Assembly (NCBI RefSeq): GCF_009208555.1
Contig: NZ_WFLI01000015.1
Location: 1-64,000 of the forward strand
DNA length: 64,000 nucleotides
From: Janthinobacterium violaceinigrum
GTDB taxonomy: Bacteria > Pseudomonadota > Gammaproteobacteria > Burkholderiales > Burkholderiaceae_D
Direction of reading: 5' to 3'
Below the pieces are notes generated by a model. That model saw nothing but the letters and a program-made list of their open reading frames with translations. It made no database searches and was not told the DNA's origin. Of the stretch, positions 51,772-61,884 are shown piece by piece. Position 1 is the stretch's first letter. Each line of letters begins with the position of its first letter. The translations under genes and the position numbers were made by a program.

Positions 51772-53889
51772 ATGTTTAACAAAGTTACGAAAACCTTCCA
51801 GTACGGTCAACATCAAGTGACCCTGGAAACCGGCGAAATCGCACGTCAGGCATCCGGCGCAGTGCTGGTGTCGATCGAAGATACCGTCGTTCTGGCAACG
51901 GTGGTGGCACGCAAAGATGCCAAGCCAGGCCAGGATTTCTTCCCTTTGACGGTTGATTATGTCGAGAAAACCTATGCTGCCGGTAAAATCCCGGGCGGTT
52001 TTTTCAAGCGCGAAGGCCGTCCTTCCGAAAAAGAAACACTGACTTCCCGTCTGATCGACCGTCCTATCCGTCCGCTGTTCCCGGAAGGCTACCTGAATGA
52101 AGTGCAAGTCATCATTCACGTGCTGTCGGTCAACCCTGAAATCGATCCGGACATCGCCGCCATGATCGGCGCATCGGCTGCCCTGTGCGTATCGGGCGTG
52201 CCTTTCAACGGCCCGATCGGCGCTGCGCGCGTCGGTTACGCCAATGGCCAGTACATCCTGAACCCGACCGTCCAGCAACTGAAAACGTCGCAAATGGACC
52301 TGGTTGTCGCCGGTACCGAAACGGCCGTGCTGATGGTCGAATCGGAAGCGCAGCAACTGTCCGAAGAAATCATGCTGGGCGCCGTGGTCTTCGGCCACGA
52401 CCAGATGAAAGTCGTCATCGACGCGATTCACGACCTGGTGCGTGACGGCGGCAAGCCGGAAGTGGAATGGGCGCCTGCGCCGAAAAACGAAGCACTGATC
52501 GCCCGCGTCGCGCATTTCGCCAACGCCAAGATCAACGATGCGTATCAAACCAAGGACAAGCAAGAGCGTACGGCCAAGCTGAAAGCAGCGACGTCGGAAG
52601 TGATCGCCGACCTGAGCGCTGAAGCAGCTGCTGCCGGCGGCGCAGCGATCGACAGCGCCGAAGTGAACAACATCCTGTTCGACATCGAAGCGAAAATCGT
52701 GCGTACGCAAATCCTGGACGGCGAGCCACGCATCGACGGCCGCGACACGCGCACCGTGCGTCCGATCTCGATCCGCACCAGCGTGCTGCCACGCACCCAC
52801 GGTTCGGCCCTGTTCACGCGCGGCGAAACGCAAGCGCTGGTCGTTGCCACCCTGGGCACCGCCCGCGACAGCCAGAAGATCGACGCGCTGATGGGCGAGT
52901 TCACCGATTCGTTCATGCTGCATTACAACATGCCTCCGTTCGCCACCGGCGAAACGGGCCGTGTCGGTACGCCAAAACGCCGCGAAATCGGCCACGGCCG
53001 CCTGGCCAAGCGCGCGCTGATCGCCGCCCTGCCAGCCGCTGAAGAGTTCAGCTACTCGGTGCGCCTGGTATCGGAAATCACGGAATCGAACGGTTCGTCG
53101 TCGATGGCATCGGTGTGCGGCGGCTGCCTGGCACTGATGGACGCCGGCGTGCCGATGAAAGAACACGTGGCCGGTATCGCCATGGGCCTGATCAAGGAAG
53201 GCGGCAAGTTTGCCGTGCTGTCCGACATCCTGGGCGACGAAGATCACCTGGGCGACATGGACTTCAAGGTAGCCGGTACCCGCAACGGTATCACGGCGCT
53301 GCAGATGGACATCAAGATCATGGGCATCACCAAGGAAATCATGCAAGTGGCACTGGCGCAAGCCAAGGAAGGCCGCGAGCACATCCTGGGCGAAATGCAA
53401 AAAGCCATGCCGCACGTCAAAACCGAACTGTCCGATTTCGCACCGCGTCTGATCACCATCAAGATCAACCCGGAAAAAATCCGTGACGTGATCGGCAAGG
53501 GCGGCGCCGTGATCCGCGCGCTGACCGAAGAGACGGGCACCCAGATCGACATCAGCGACGAAGGCGTGGTCACCATCGCTTCCGTCGATGCTGCTGCCGG
53601 CCAGGAAGCCAAGCGCCGCATCGAAGAACTGACCGCTTCCGTCGAAGTGGGCAAGACCTACGAAGGCACCGTGCTGAAACTGCTGGACTTCGGCGCCATC
53701 GTGCAAGTCATGCCAGGCAAGGACGGCTTGCTGCACATCTCGCAGATCGCCAACGAGCGCGTCAACGCCGTGGCCGACTACCTGAAAGAAGGCCAGCTGG
53801 TCCGCGTAAAAGTGCTGGAAACGGACGACCGCGGCCGTCTGAAACTGTCGATGAAAGCTGCCGAAGGCAACGAAGCGCCAGCCGCTTAA
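51772..53889 (+). CDS. pnp: Polyribonucleotide nucleotidyltransferase (PNPase)
   Basis: 705 residues, normal length. Two RNase PH domains flank an alpha-helical domain ([18 protein letters not shown]); the active one contains [17 protein letters not shown] domain ([21 protein letters not shown], about residue 560) and an S1 domain ([20 protein letters not shown]) end the protein. It degrades RNA phosphorolytically. Confidence 0.98.
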   Translation: MFNKVTKTFQYGQHQVTLETGEIARQASGAVLVSIEDTVVLATVVARKDAKPGQDFFPLTVDYVEKTYAAGKIPGGFFKREGRPSEKETLTSRLIDRPIRPLFPEGYLNEVQVIIHVLSVNPEIDPDIAAMIGASAALCVSGVPFNGPIGAARVGYANGQYILNPTVQQLKTSQMDLVVAGTETAVLMVESEAQQLSEEIMLGAVVFGHDQMKVVIDAIHDLVRDGGKPEVEWAPAPKNEALIARVAHFANAKINDAYQTKDKQERTAKLKAATSEVIADLSAEAAAAGGAAIDSAEVNNILFDIEAKIVRTQILDGEPRIDGRDTRTVRPISIRTSVLPRTHGSALFTRGETQALVVATLGTARDSQKIDALMGEFTDSFMLHYNMPPFATGETGRVGTPKRREIGHGRLAKRALIAALPAAEEFSYSVRLVSEITESNGSSSMASVCGGCLALMDAGVPMKEHVAGIAMGLIKEGGKFAVLSDILGDEDHLGDMDFKVAGTRNGITALQMDIKIMGITKEIMQVALAQAKEGREHILGEMQKAMPHVKTELSDFAPRLITIKINPEKIRDVIGKGGAVIRALTEETGTQIDISDEGVVTIASVDAAAGQEAKRRIEELTASVEVGKTYEGTVLKLLDFGAIVQVMPGKDGLLHISQIANERVNAVADYLKEGQLVRVKVLETDDRGRLKLSMKAAEGNEAPAA

Positions 53890-53899
53890 GTTAGGCTAA

Positions 53900-53956
53900 A
53901 TGCGGCTTCGGCCGCATGCTCAAAAACCGCCGGCGCGCAAGCCCTGGCGGTTTTTT
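53900..53956 (+). terminator. Double hairpin terminator after pnp
   Basis: First a perfect stem ATGCGGC-ttcg-GCCGCAT at 53900-53917, then AAAAACCGCC / GGCGGTTTTTT at 53922-53956 with a T run, which is the rho-independent terminator. Confidence 0.9.
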
Positions 53957-54104
53957 ATGCGCGGCGTTTGCGCTGCATCGAAGGCGAATGCTGGCCAGCG
54001 CGCCAGTCTGCGCCGGCCTTGATGCAGCTCGCGTTGGCGCGGTTTGCTCCTTGTAGATTCGGGATGGGATCTTCCCCTGAACGAGTCTTCCAAGGAGATG
54101 CAGC

Positions 54105-54800
54105 ATGCGTACACTATGCGGGCTGGCCGCCGCCTTTCTGCTTGCCGTCGCGCCCGGTGTCCGGGCACAGCTGGACAACGCGCCCACGCCGGTGCCGCTG
54201 CCCATCCCCATTGCCGCCGCGTCCACGGCCATGCCGGCGCAGGATATCGACGCCTTGCGCGCCGTGCATGCGCGCGAAATCAATGACCTCAGCACTTTCA
54301 AGACGGCGGGCTTGCAGCGCGCAGCCATCGACCCCTACCTGGACAGCACGGCAGGGCAGCAGTTCCTGCGCGAATTGCGCGCGGCCGATCCTGCCGCCCC
54401 CGCCGAGACGATATATGCGCGGGCGGTCGAGCAGCTCGCTTCCGGCAGCACCTTGCCCGACGTGCAAGCCATGTCGGCCGCGCTGGTGAAAATCGTGCCC
54501 CATGGGCAGAGCGTGTCGCCGTATTCGCCGTACTTCACCACCAGCGCGCAGCTGCAGCTGGCCTCGGGCCAGTGCGCCAGCCTGGCCGACTGTTTCGGCT
54601 TGCCCTTGAAGAGCGAGGCGCCGCTGTATGATGTGTACCAGATCATGCCCAAGGGCACGGTGAACGTCTTCGTCAGCCAGGTGGCGCCCACGCAGGAGCT
54701 GGGCGGCCTGGTGCGGCGCAGGGGCGGGGCGCAACAGTATTTGCTACCGAACCGCAACTTGTGGTCGGCCCCCGTGCTGATCGGCACGATCAAGAATTGA
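54105..54800 (+). CDS. Secreted protein of unknown function
   Basis: 231 residues. Signal peptide at residues 1-21 (MRTLCGLAAAFLLAVAPGVRA), a Pro/Ala-rich stretch, then a helical region (DIDALRAVHAREINDLSTFK) and a C-terminal beta-rich part with two close cysteines in GQCASLADCFGLP, a possible disulfide. Ends GTIKN. I recognise no family. A caaggagatgcagc site precedes the ATG. The next small gene starts 6 bases after the stop, so the two form one unit. No membrane helix beyond the signal. Confidence 0.7.
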   Translation: MRTLCGLAAAFLLAVAPGVRAQLDNAPTPVPLPIPIAAASTAMPAQDIDALRAVHAREINDLSTFKTAGLQRAAIDPYLDSTAGQQFLRELRAADPAAPAETIYARAVEQLASGSTLPDVQAMSAALVKIVPHGQSVSPYSPYFTTSAQLQLASGQCASLADCFGLPLKSEAPLYDVYQIMPKGTVNVFVSQVAPTQELGGLVRRRGGAQQYLLPNRNLWSAPVLIGTIKN

Positions 54801-54806
54801 GGAGAG

Positions 54807-55106
54807 ATGATGGACCAGCTGCGCTTGCAGGCCCTTGCCGCCGAACTGGAACAGTTGCTGGCGCGCCTGGCGCCCGCCGATGGGGAAGTGGCCGGCCTGC
54901 GCAGCGCGCTGGCGCCGCTGCTGGCGCAGGCCGCTGCCGGCGCCTTGACCGCCCCTGTGGCCTGGGGCGACATCCCCGGCGGGCCTTATTTTACGGAAGG
55001 CGGCTTGCGCCGTTACCCCGAGCTGGAACAGGCATTTGCCCGTTTCCGCATCGCGGCGACGGGCGGCGAATCGGCGGCCCTGCGCAAGCTGCGCGGCGAG
55101 ATATGA
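54807..55106 (+). CDS. Small protein of unknown function paired with the secreted protein
   Basis: 99 residues (ATG 54807, or 54810), strong gaggagag ribosome site. No signal peptide. A heptad-like Leu/Ala-rich N-terminal half (LQALAAELEQLLARLAPADG) is followed by WGDIPGGPYFTEGG and YPELEQAFARFRI. I know no family. Its coupling to the secreted gene 6 bases upstream suggests joint function; a cytoplasmic partner or immunity-type relation is speculation. A promoter-like AT-rich gap follows before the chemoreceptor. Confidence 0.65.
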   Translation: MMDQLRLQALAAELEQLLARLAPADGEVAGLRSALAPLLAQAAAGALTAPVAWGDIPGGPYFTEGGLRRYPELEQAFARFRIAATGGESAALRKLRGEI

Positions 55107-55227
55107 TTAATATATGGTATCAATTGTTGTTTATGGGTAATTGAGAGTCAGTATTGCTTGACGACAAAATCTTATTCATCGACCATGGCGCATCCCTCCC
55201 GATTTTATCTTTTTTATTGGATGCACC

Positions 55228-57174
55228 ATGTTGTCCTCTCTTAAGGCGCGGCTGATCGCCATCGCCGTTTCCATCGTCGTGCTGGCCATGCTGGCCGTCG
55301 CCATCGCCAATTTTTATACCACGCGCTCCAGCACCCTGGCCGCGCTCGACACGCAGATGCTGCAGTTGTCGCACAGCCACGCGCAAGCGATTGCCGAGTG
55401 GCTGCGTTCCAAGCAAGCCGTCGTGGGCTCGCTCAAGCAGGGTGCCACGGCGGCCGATCCGTTGCCGGCCCTGAAGGCGGCTGAGCAGGCCGGTACGTTT
55501 GACATGGCGTATATCGGCTTTGCCGACAAGCACGCCGTCTTTTCGCAGGAGCGCCAGCGCGCCGCCGACTACGATCCCACGGCGCGTCCCTGGTACAAGC
55601 TGGCGTCCGAAGCGGGCGGCCCCGTCATCACGGCGCCGTACATCGGCGCCAGCACGGGCAAGCTGGTGGTGACGTTTGCCGAGCCGCTGGGCGGCAAGGG
55701 CAGCGTGACGGGCGTGCTGGCGGCCGACGTGATGATGGATGCGGTGGTGCAGAACGTCGCCTCGATCAAGCCGACGGCGGCCAGCTACGCCTTCCTCGTC
55801 GATGGCGGCGGCAAGATCATCGCCCACCCGGACGGCAAGCTGACCCTGAAGCCGCTGGCCGAACTGGACCCGGGCTTGAGCGCGCAGGCGCTGGCCGATA
55901 TCGAAAAGAGCGGCGATGGCGCCGCCATCCGCCTGGGCGAGCGCGACGGCATCTTGCATGTAAGTAAGGTGCCGGGCAGCGACTGGCTGCTCGCTACTGT
56001 GCTCGACCGTTCGGAAGCGACGCAGGCGCTGAGCTCCATGCTGCGCGCCTCGGCCTTGACGGCCTTGCTGGTGCTGGCCCTGGCCGCCACCGTATTGAGC
56101 GCGCTGGTGGCGCGCGCCTTGCGCCGCCTGGGACTGGTGCGCGATGCGATGGAAGCGATCGCCACGGGCGACGGCGACCTGACCAGCCGCCTCGATGCGG
56201 AAGGCGCGGATGAACTGGCGCAGATCGCCCAGGCGTTCAATTTGTTCGTGGAAAAGATCGCCACCGTGCTGGTACAGATCCGCAGCATCAGTACCCTGGT
56301 GCGCAGCGAATCGGCCGACATTGCCGCCGGCAACGCCGACCTGTCTTCGCGCACGGAAGCGCAGGCGGGGGCGCTGGAAGAAACGGCCAGCTCGATGGAT
56401 GAGCTGACTTCGACCGTCAAGCAGAATGCGGAAAACGCGCATGCGGCCAACGAGCTGGCCGTGTCCGCCTCGGAAGTGGCGGCCAAGGGCGGCCGCGTGG
56501 TGCAGCAGGTGGTGGGCACCATGGCGGGCATCCAGGAAAGCTCGCGCAAGATCGTCGACATCATCGGCGTGATCGACGGCATCGCCTTCCAGACGAATAT
56601 CCTGGCCTTGAACGCGGCCGTCGAGGCGGCGCGCGCGGGCGAACAGGGCAGGGGCTTTGCCGTGGTGGCATCCGAAGTGCGCAACCTGGCGCAGCGTTCG
56701 AGCCAGGCGGCCAAGGAAATCAAGGAGCTGATCGGCGACTCGGTGGAGAAGGTGGGCGCCGGCGGCAGGCTCGTCGATGAGGCGGGCCAGACCATGGACC
56801 AGGTGGTGGCGTCGGTGCAGCAATTGACGGCCATCATGAGCGAGATCACGGTGGCCAGCCGCGAACAGAGCGCCGGCATCGGCGAGATCAATACGGCCGT
56901 CACGCACATGGATACCATGACGCAGCAAAATGCCGCTCTCGTCGAGCAGGCGGCGGCTGCCGCGGAAAGCTTGCAGGAGCAGGCGGTGGACCTGGCGCAG
57001 GCCGTCGGCATGTTCCGCCTCGGCGATGCGGGCCCTGCCGCGGCGCCCGCGCCCGTGACGCGCCTCAAGGCCAAGCCGGCTGCGCCAGCGCCGCGCGCGC
57101 CGGCCCGCGTGCTGCCGCCGGCCAGGCCCGTCAAGGCGGCCAAGTCCGGCGCCGACGAGTGGGAAGAGTTTTAA
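55228..57174 (+). CDS. Methyl-accepting chemotaxis protein with dCache ligand domain
   Basis: 648 residues. TM1 at about 8-28, a double Cache sensor at about 33-270 containing the proximal-pocket pattern [23 protein letters not shown] and [11 protein letters not shown]2 at about 272-294, HAMP, and the signalling domain with the tip [20 protein letters not shown]. dCache pockets of this kind often bind amino acids or amines; the ligand here is unproven. The C-terminus is GADEWEEF, the same last eight residues as the receptor at 19259-21037, so both are likely tethered to CheR/CheB. Confidence 0.95.
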   Translation: MLSSLKARLIAIAVSIVVLAMLAVAIANFYTTRSSTLAALDTQMLQLSHSHAQAIAEWLRSKQAVVGSLKQGATAADPLPALKAAEQAGTFDMAYIGFADKHAVFSQERQRAADYDPTARPWYKLASEAGGPVITAPYIGASTGKLVVTFAEPLGGKGSVTGVLAADVMMDAVVQNVASIKPTAASYAFLVDGGGKIIAHPDGKLTLKPLAELDPGLSAQALADIEKSGDGAAIRLGERDGILHVSKVPGSDWLLATVLDRSEATQALSSMLRASALTALLVLALAATVLSALVARALRRLGLVRDAMEAIATGDGDLTSRLDAEGADELAQIAQAFNLFVEKIATVLVQIRSISTLVRSESADIAAGNADLSSRTEAQAGALEETASSMDELTSTVKQNAENAHAANELAVSASEVAAKGGRVVQQVVGTMAGIQESSRKIVDIIGVIDGIAFQTNILALNAAVEAARAGEQGRGFAVVASEVRNLAQRSSQAAKEIKELIGDSVEKVGAGGRLVDEAGQTMDQVVASVQQLTAIMSEITVASREQSAGIGEINTAVTHMDTMTQQNAALVEQAAAAAESLQEQAVDLAQAVGMFRLGDAGPAAAPAPVTRLKAKPAAPAPRAPARVLPPARPVKAAKSGADEWEEF

Positions 57175-57335
57175 GCGCCTGTAAGCGCGCAGCTGCAAAT
57201 CGACGTTTATCCGCGTTTTTGTCAGGCCAGCCTGCCAAAAACGCAGTTCGTCGCAATCGGCGTGTCTGCCGGGGCCGGTATGGCTATAGTGACACCATAC
57301 CGCAAGCCCACTGCCAGACACCCGAGGAGATTCAA

Positions 57336-57545
57336 ATGAACGTCGCTAAAAACATGGAAGTCATCGCCGTTGCCGCCGCCATCCTGGTCAGCGCCAGCTG
57401 CTACGCCATCGCCCCGGCCGCCCCGGCCCTGCAAGTGGCCAGCACCACGGCCACCCTGGCCGCACCGGCGGGCAAAGCTGCCATGCAAGTGGTGGTAGTC
57501 AAGGCCAAGCGCCTGAGCGCCGCCGAAAAAGCCCGTTTCGCGTAA
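57336..57545 (+). CDS. Small exported Ala-rich protein of unknown function
   Basis: 69 residues from the ATG at 57336 (MNVAKNMEVIAVAAAILVSA), preceded by gaggagattca. A signal peptide or single N-terminal membrane segment covers about residues 7-26; the rest is Ala-rich and ends AAMQVVVVKAKRLSAAEKARFA, basic and probably helical. No family recognised. It stands between the chemoreceptor and the GIN-domain gene, in a run of exported proteins. Confidence 0.65.
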   Translation: MNVAKNMEVIAVAAAILVSASCYAIAPAAPALQVASTTATLAAPAGKAAMQVVVVKAKRLSAAEKARFA

Positions 57546-57654
57546 TCGATTGTCAGCAGTTTTCTGCGCTGCTACAGTGTTGGCCAGTGGCAATGCGCGG
57601 ACGTCCCGCGCGGACGCCACGACACATAAAAACAAGATACCGAGGATGCACTAC

Positions 57655-58416
57655 ATGAAAAAGACACTGCAACTGGCGCTGCTGTTCCTGGCGACACTGG
57701 GCCTGGTGCGCGGCGCGGCCGCCGAGACCCGCCTGCTGGAAATGCGCAACATCGACGCCCGCGTGGTGCGCGTCAAGCTCGATGGCGTGATGGAAGTGCG
57801 CATTCGCCAGGGCAACGTGCCTTCGCTGAGCATCACGGCCGACAAGCGCTACATCGCCGATGTCAGCACGGCGCAAAGCGGCGACACCCTGCATATCGAA
57901 ACGGAAGTGCGCGGCATCAAGATCGGCCCTTCGTCGATACGCGCCGACCTGGTCTTGCCGAACTTGCGCGAGCTGAGCTCGGAAGGCTTTGGCAGCACGG
58001 ACATCACGGGCTTCAAGGGCGAGGAACTGACCCTGTCGCTGGAAGGGGCGGGCAGCATCAAGCTGGTGGGCGACTACCGCAAGCTCAATGCCAGCCTGGG
58101 CGGCGTGGGCAGCATGCAGATCTGGATCGGCAACAATGAGCGCGCGGAACTGGACTTGCAGGGCGCTGGCTCGGTGGTGCTGGGCGGACGCGGGCGTCTG
58201 CTGAAGGCCAGCCTGGGCGGCCTGGGCAGTCTGAATGCGCAGCAATTCGAAGCCGATGCCGTCAACCTGGAATTGAGCGGCCTCGGTAATGCCACGGTGA
58301 ATGCCCATACGAATGCCAAGCTGAACCTGAGCGGACTCGGTTCGGTGGTGGTGTACGGCAAGCCGGCCAACCGCGATGTCAGCGTCGAGGGCCTGGGCAA
58401 AGTGAGCTGGAAATAA
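57655..58416 (+). CDS. GIN-domain (DUF2807) exported protein
   Basis: 253 residues from the ATG at 57655 (MKKTLQLALLFLA); an ATG at 57646 is an alternative. Signal peptide to about residue 24. The body is a repeated right-handed beta-helix with glycine turns: EGAGSIKL, GVGSMQIW, GAGSVVLGG, GLGSLNAQ, GLGNATVN, GLGSVVVYG and GLGKVSWK, one about every 20 residues. This is the head GIN domain (putative autotransporter adhesin fold), function unknown. Cell-surface or periplasmic. Confidence 0.88.
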   Translation: MKKTLQLALLFLATLGLVRGAAAETRLLEMRNIDARVVRVKLDGVMEVRIRQGNVPSLSITADKRYIADVSTAQSGDTLHIETEVRGIKIGPSSIRADLVLPNLRELSSEGFGSTDITGFKGEELTLSLEGAGSIKLVGDYRKLNASLGGVGSMQIWIGNNERAELDLQGAGSVVLGGRGRLLKASLGGLGSLNAQQFEADAVNLELSGLGNATVNAHTNAKLNLSGLGSVVVYGKPANRDVSVEGLGKVSWK

Positions 58417-58480
58417 GGATGTCCGTGCATGCCGCAAGGCGTGTTCCGATAACAGTACAGTCAGACCTCTTCCCATTCCG

Positions 58481-59089
58481 ATGAAAAAACTGATCATTAC
58501 ATTACTCATGCTGTGCGTCATACAGCTACCCGCGCGGGCGGGCTTTGTCGAAGGCGCCAGCGCCTACAACAACAAGAATTACGCGCTAGCCTACAAGGAA
58601 ATATTGCCCCTTGCTAAGGCCGGCAACGCCGACGCCCAGCATTTGCTGGGCCTGATGTATTACATGGGCCGGGGCTTGCCGCAGGATTACAAGCAAGCCA
58701 TGTTCTGGCACCGCAAGGCGGCCGACCAGGGCAAGGCCGATGCCCAGTATGTGGTGGGCGCCATGTATTACACGGGCAATGCCGTGCTGCAGGATCACAA
58801 GCAAGCCGTGGGCTGGTTCCGCAAGGCGGCCGAGCAGAACCATGCAGAGGCGCAGCAGGTGCTGGGCCTGATGTATCGCTACCACATGGGCGGCGTGCAG
58901 CAGGACAACGTCATCGCCTACATGCTGTGGAACCTGGCGGCGGCAAATGGCAATGCGAATGCGGCCGACCAGCGCGCCGCTGTGGTGCGCAAGATGACGC
59001 CTGAGCAAGTCGAGGAGGGGCAGGCCCTGTCGGCGAAGTGGAAACCGGGCACGCCCTTGCCGCGCCAGTCGAAAACGGGCGCCGGCTAA
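58481..59089 (+). CDS. Exported SEL1-repeat protein
   Basis: 202 residues. Signal peptide at 1-20 (MKKLIITLLMLCVIQLPARA), then about four SEL1/TPR-like repeats, such as AQHLLGLMYYMGRGLPQDYK, AQYVVGAMYYTGNAVLQDHK and QQVLGLMYRYHMGGVQQDN. The C-terminal part has TPEQVEEGQALSAKW. SEL1 repeats mediate protein contacts. Possible regulator or adaptor in the periplasm. It overlaps nothing; the quinone oxidoreductase follows after 95 bases. Confidence 0.88.
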   Translation: MKKLIITLLMLCVIQLPARAGFVEGASAYNNKNYALAYKEILPLAKAGNADAQHLLGLMYYMGRGLPQDYKQAMFWHRKAADQGKADAQYVVGAMYYTGNAVLQDHKQAVGWFRKAAEQNHAEAQQVLGLMYRYHMGGVQQDNVIAYMLWNLAAANGNANAADQRAAVVRKMTPEQVEEGQALSAKWKPGTPLPRQSKTGAG

Positions 59090-59184
59090 GGCCGGGGGTG
59101 GCGTCGGCAGGCTCCTCGGGAGGGCGCCTGCAAGGCTGGGCGGCTTGGCGTACAATCGCCGTTTTGCCTAGAAAGAGTCCCGCC

Positions 59185-60165
59185 ATGCGTGCAGTTGCCA
59201 TCAGCCAGCCAGGTCCCGCCGACGTTCTGCAGATCGCCGAGCATCCCGTTCCCGCCTTCAAGGCAGGCGAATTGCTGATCAAGGTGCACGCGGCCGGCAT
59301 CAACCGCCCCGACGTGCTGCAGCGCCTGGGCAAGTATGCGCCGCCGGCCGGCGCCTCCGACTTGCCGGGCCTGGAAGTGGCGGGCGAAGTCGTCGATGGC
59401 GACTTTGCTAACACCGGATTCAGCAAGGGCGACCTGGTCTGCGCGCTGGTGCAGGGCGGCGGCTATGCCGAATACTGCGCCGCGCCTGCCGGCCAGTGCC
59501 TGCCCTTGCCGAAAGGCTTGACGGCGCTGCAAGGCGCGTCCCTGCCGGAAAACTTCTTTACCGTGTGGAGCAATGTCTTCGACCGTTGCGCGCTGGCCGA
59601 TGGCGAAACCCTGCTGGTGCAGGGCGGCACGTCCGGCATCGGCGTGGCGGCCATCCAGCTGGCCGCCGCCCTGGGCCATCGCGTGTTCGCCACGGCGGGC
59701 AGCGACGACAAGGCGCGTGCCTGCGAAGCACTGGGTGCCGAACGGGGCATCAATTACCGCACGGAAGATTTCGTGGCGGTCGTCAAGGAACTGACTGGCG
59801 GCCGCGGCGTCGACGTCATCCTCGACATGGTGGGCGGCGATTACCTGCCGCGCGAAATCGATTGCCTGGCCGATGATGGCCGCATCGGCCTGATCGCCGT
59901 GCAGGGCGGGACCAAGGCGGAGCTGGACCTGGGTAGCTTGCTGCGCCGTCGCCTGACGGTGACGGGTTCCACCCTGCGTCCCCGTTCGGTCGCCTTCAAG
60001 GCTGCCATCGCGAACCATTTGCGCACGACCGTCTGGCCCCTGATCGAAGCGGGCAAGATCAAGCCCGTGATCTACAAAACTTTCCCTTTGGAAAAAGCCA
60101 ACGAGGCGCATGCCTTGATGGAGGCGAGCACGCACGTGGGCAAGATCATGTTGCAAGTTGCCTGA
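59185..60165 (+). CDS. NAD(P)H quinone oxidoreductase, PIG3 family
   Basis: 326 residues from the ATG at 59185 (MRAVAISQPG); the frame extends upstream without support. Zinc-independent medium-chain reductase with a GroES-like N-terminal domain (VHAAGINRPDVLQRLGKY) and NADPH-binding Rossmann motif VQGGTSGIGVAAIQLAAA. It reduces quinones by one electron steps or detoxifies enones. In relatives it stands before tpiA, as here. A gaaagagtcccgcc site precedes the ATG. Confidence 0.92.
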   Translation: MRAVAISQPGPADVLQIAEHPVPAFKAGELLIKVHAAGINRPDVLQRLGKYAPPAGASDLPGLEVAGEVVDGDFANTGFSKGDLVCALVQGGGYAEYCAAPAGQCLPLPKGLTALQGASLPENFFTVWSNVFDRCALADGETLLVQGGTSGIGVAAIQLAAALGHRVFATAGSDDKARACEALGAERGINYRTEDFVAVVKELTGGRGVDVILDMVGGDYLPREIDCLADDGRIGLIAVQGGTKAELDLGSLLRRRLTVTGSTLRPRSVAFKAAIANHLRTTVWPLIEAGKIKPVIYKTFPLEKANEAHALMEASTHVGKIMLQVA

Positions 60166-60237
60166 AACGGGGCACTGCCTGTTTGACCGGCATCGGTGCC
60201 GGAGTTAGAATGACGGGTTATTAGAATTTAGGCTACT

Positions 60238-60987
60238 ATGCGTCGCAAACTCGTCGTCGGAAATTGGAAAATGAACGGCAGTCGCACCTCGAACGCGGTG
60301 TTATTGTCTGAAATAGTCGCTGGCCTGGCTGCCTCTGGCGCCGCCAGCGCCGTCTGCGTGCCCGCGCCGTATCTGGCGCAGTGCCAGGCGCAATTGGCAG
60401 GCTCGGCTCTGGGCTGGGGCGCGCAGGATGTGTCCGCGCACGCCAGCGGCGCCTACACGGGAGAAATCTCGGCCGCCATGCTGCAGGACTTTGGCTGCAG
60501 CTATGTGGTGATCGGGCATTCCGAGCGTCGCGCCTACCATGGCGAGAGCGATGCGCAAGTGGCTGCCAAGACGGTTGCCGCGCTGGCGGCGGGCATCACG
60601 CCCATCGTCTGTATCGGCGAGACGCTGGCGCAGCGCGAAGCGGGCCAGACCAATGCCGTAGTGGCGCAGCAGCTGGGTGCCGTGCTGGCAGCCATCGGCG
60701 GCGACGACGTGGCGAAACTGGTGCTGGCCTACGAGCCGGTCTGGGCCATCGGCACGGGCAAGACAGCGACGCCGCAAATGGCGCAGGACGTGCATCAGGA
60801 GTTGCGCGGCCAGCTGGTGGCAAAGAATGCGGTAGCGGCGGCCGGCGTGCAGATCCTGTACGGCGGCAGCATGAAGCCAGAGAACGCAAAAGAATTGATG
60901 GCGATGCCGGATATCGATGGCGGTCTGATCGGTGGAGCAGCATTGAAGGCGGCGGATTTCCTGGCGATTATTCACGCCGCTGATTGA
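60238..60987 (+). CDS. tpiA: Triosephosphate isomerase
   Basis: 249 residues, normal length. Active-site residues are all present: Lys in GNWKMNGS, His in [14 protein letters not shown] and Glu in [12 protein letters not shown], plus the phosphate loop [13 protein letters not shown]. It interconverts dihydroxyacetone phosphate and glyceraldehyde 3-phosphate. The ribosome site is weak (ttaggctact). Confidence 0.97.
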   Translation: MRRKLVVGNWKMNGSRTSNAVLLSEIVAGLAASGAASAVCVPAPYLAQCQAQLAGSALGWGAQDVSAHASGAYTGEISAAMLQDFGCSYVVIGHSERRAYHGESDAQVAAKTVAALAAGITPIVCIGETLAQREAGQTNAVVAQQLGAVLAAIGGDDVAKLVLAYEPVWAIGTGKTATPQMAQDVHQELRGQLVAKNAVAAAGVQILYGGSMKPENAKELMAMPDIDGGLIGGAALKAADFLAIIHAAD

Positions 60988-61015
60988 ATTACTTTAAACT
61001 AAGAATGGAATTGCA

Positions 61016-61420
61016 ATGAACATGATGTTCAATCTGGTAGTGGTAGTACAGGTTATTTCGGCATTGTCGATTATCGCGCTGGTGTTGCTGCAGCACGGCA
61101 AGGGCGCCGACATGGGTGCCGCCTTCGGTTCGGGCGCATCGGGCAGCCTGTTCGGTGCGACGGGTTCGTCGAACTTCATGTCGAAGTCGACGGGCGTTGC
61201 CGCCGCGATCTTCTTCGGCGCCACCCTGGCCCTGTCGCTGATGGCCAATCAGCGCGCCACCACGGTGGGTGGCGGTGTGATGGATAAAGTCGTCAAGCCA
61301 GTGCCGGTGACCGGCGCAGGCGCCATCCCGACGACGGTGCCAGCAGCAGCTCCGGCTGCCAGCGCTCCGGCAGCGGCAGCTCCGGTTGCCAGCACCCCGG
61401 CCGGTGCGATTCCGAAGTAA
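61016..61420 (+). CDS. secG: Sec translocase subunit SecG
   Basis: 134 residues with two membrane helices (about 5-23 and 58-77) joined by the conserved QHGKGADMGAAFGSGASGSLFG loop containing the GAGAA-type glycine stretch, then an Ala/Pro-rich C-terminal tail longer than in E. coli. Part of SecYEG. Follows tpiA after 28 bases. Confidence 0.95.
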   Translation: MNMMFNLVVVVQVISALSIIALVLLQHGKGADMGAAFGSGASGSLFGATGSSNFMSKSTGVAAAIFFGATLALSLMANQRATTVGGGVMDKVVKPVPVTGAGAIPTTVPAAAPAASAPAAAAPVASTPAGAIPK

Positions 61421-61622
61421 TCGGCTAGTCGCCGGGTAGTTACTCGATACCTCATCGAGAGTAATTCTCATTACGGGCAGATTATTGCTCAATGTTTTAG
61501 CAGTGCGGCAGGAAAAAATCGTGGCGCGCTGGAAGATGTAAAAATTTATCGTTTTTATCTGTGTTTTGATGCATTTGTGCATTAACTTTAGCGGCAAAGC
61601 AGAGTAGAATACGGGCCTTACC
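61421..61622 (+). promoter_or_regulatory. secG to tRNA-Leu spacer with tRNA promoter
   Basis: TTAACT at 61582-61587, 17-bp spacer, TAGAAT at 61605-61610, twelve bases before the mature tRNA. A TTACTCGAT / ATCGAG-AGTAA stem at 61440-61466 may end the secG transcript. An ATGCA-tttg-TGCAT palindrome lies at 61569-61582. Confidence 0.75.
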
Positions 61623-61707
61623 GCCGACGTGGTGAAATTGGTAGACACGCTATCTTGAGGGGGTAGTGGCGAAAGCTGTACGAGTTCGAGTCTCGTCGTC
61701 GGCACCA
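61623..61707 (+). tRNA. tRNA-Leu (anticodon GAG)
   Basis: 85 bases including the encoded CCA end. Acceptor stem GCCGACG (61623-61629) pairs with CGTCGGC (61697-61703). The anticodon stem CTATC/GGTAG encloses the loop TTGAGGG, giving anticodon GAG at 61657-61659 (CUC and CUU codons). A long class II variable arm (about 61668-61680) is as expected for leucine. T arm cgagttcgagtctcg. Confidence 0.97.
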
Positions 61708-61715
61708 GAAATCAG

Positions 61716-61768
61716 AAGCCAGCAACGGCGCACGAGCCATGGCTCGTACAAAGTTGCTGGCTTTTTTT
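61716..61768 (+). terminator. Terminator after tRNA-Leu with nested palindrome
   Basis: Outer stem AAGCCAGCAAC (61716-61726) / GTTGCTGGCTT (61753-61763) followed by a T run; inside is the perfect 16-base palindrome ACGAGCCATGGCTCGT at 61732-61747. Strong rho-independent terminator. Confidence 0.92.
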
Positions 61769-61884
61769 ACGAGGATGTGTCGTTCGATCCTGGTCTTAGC
61801 TTTGATTGGGGTCGTGCGTTAGATACGCTGCAAATGATCGCAGCGTCCTCATTTAACCGATCGTTCAATATAAGCTCATCAATC

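Noticed and set aside
53957..54104. Possible small RNA in the gap after pnp
   Set aside because: No promoter or second terminator is visible; only the pnp terminator and the leader of the next gene.
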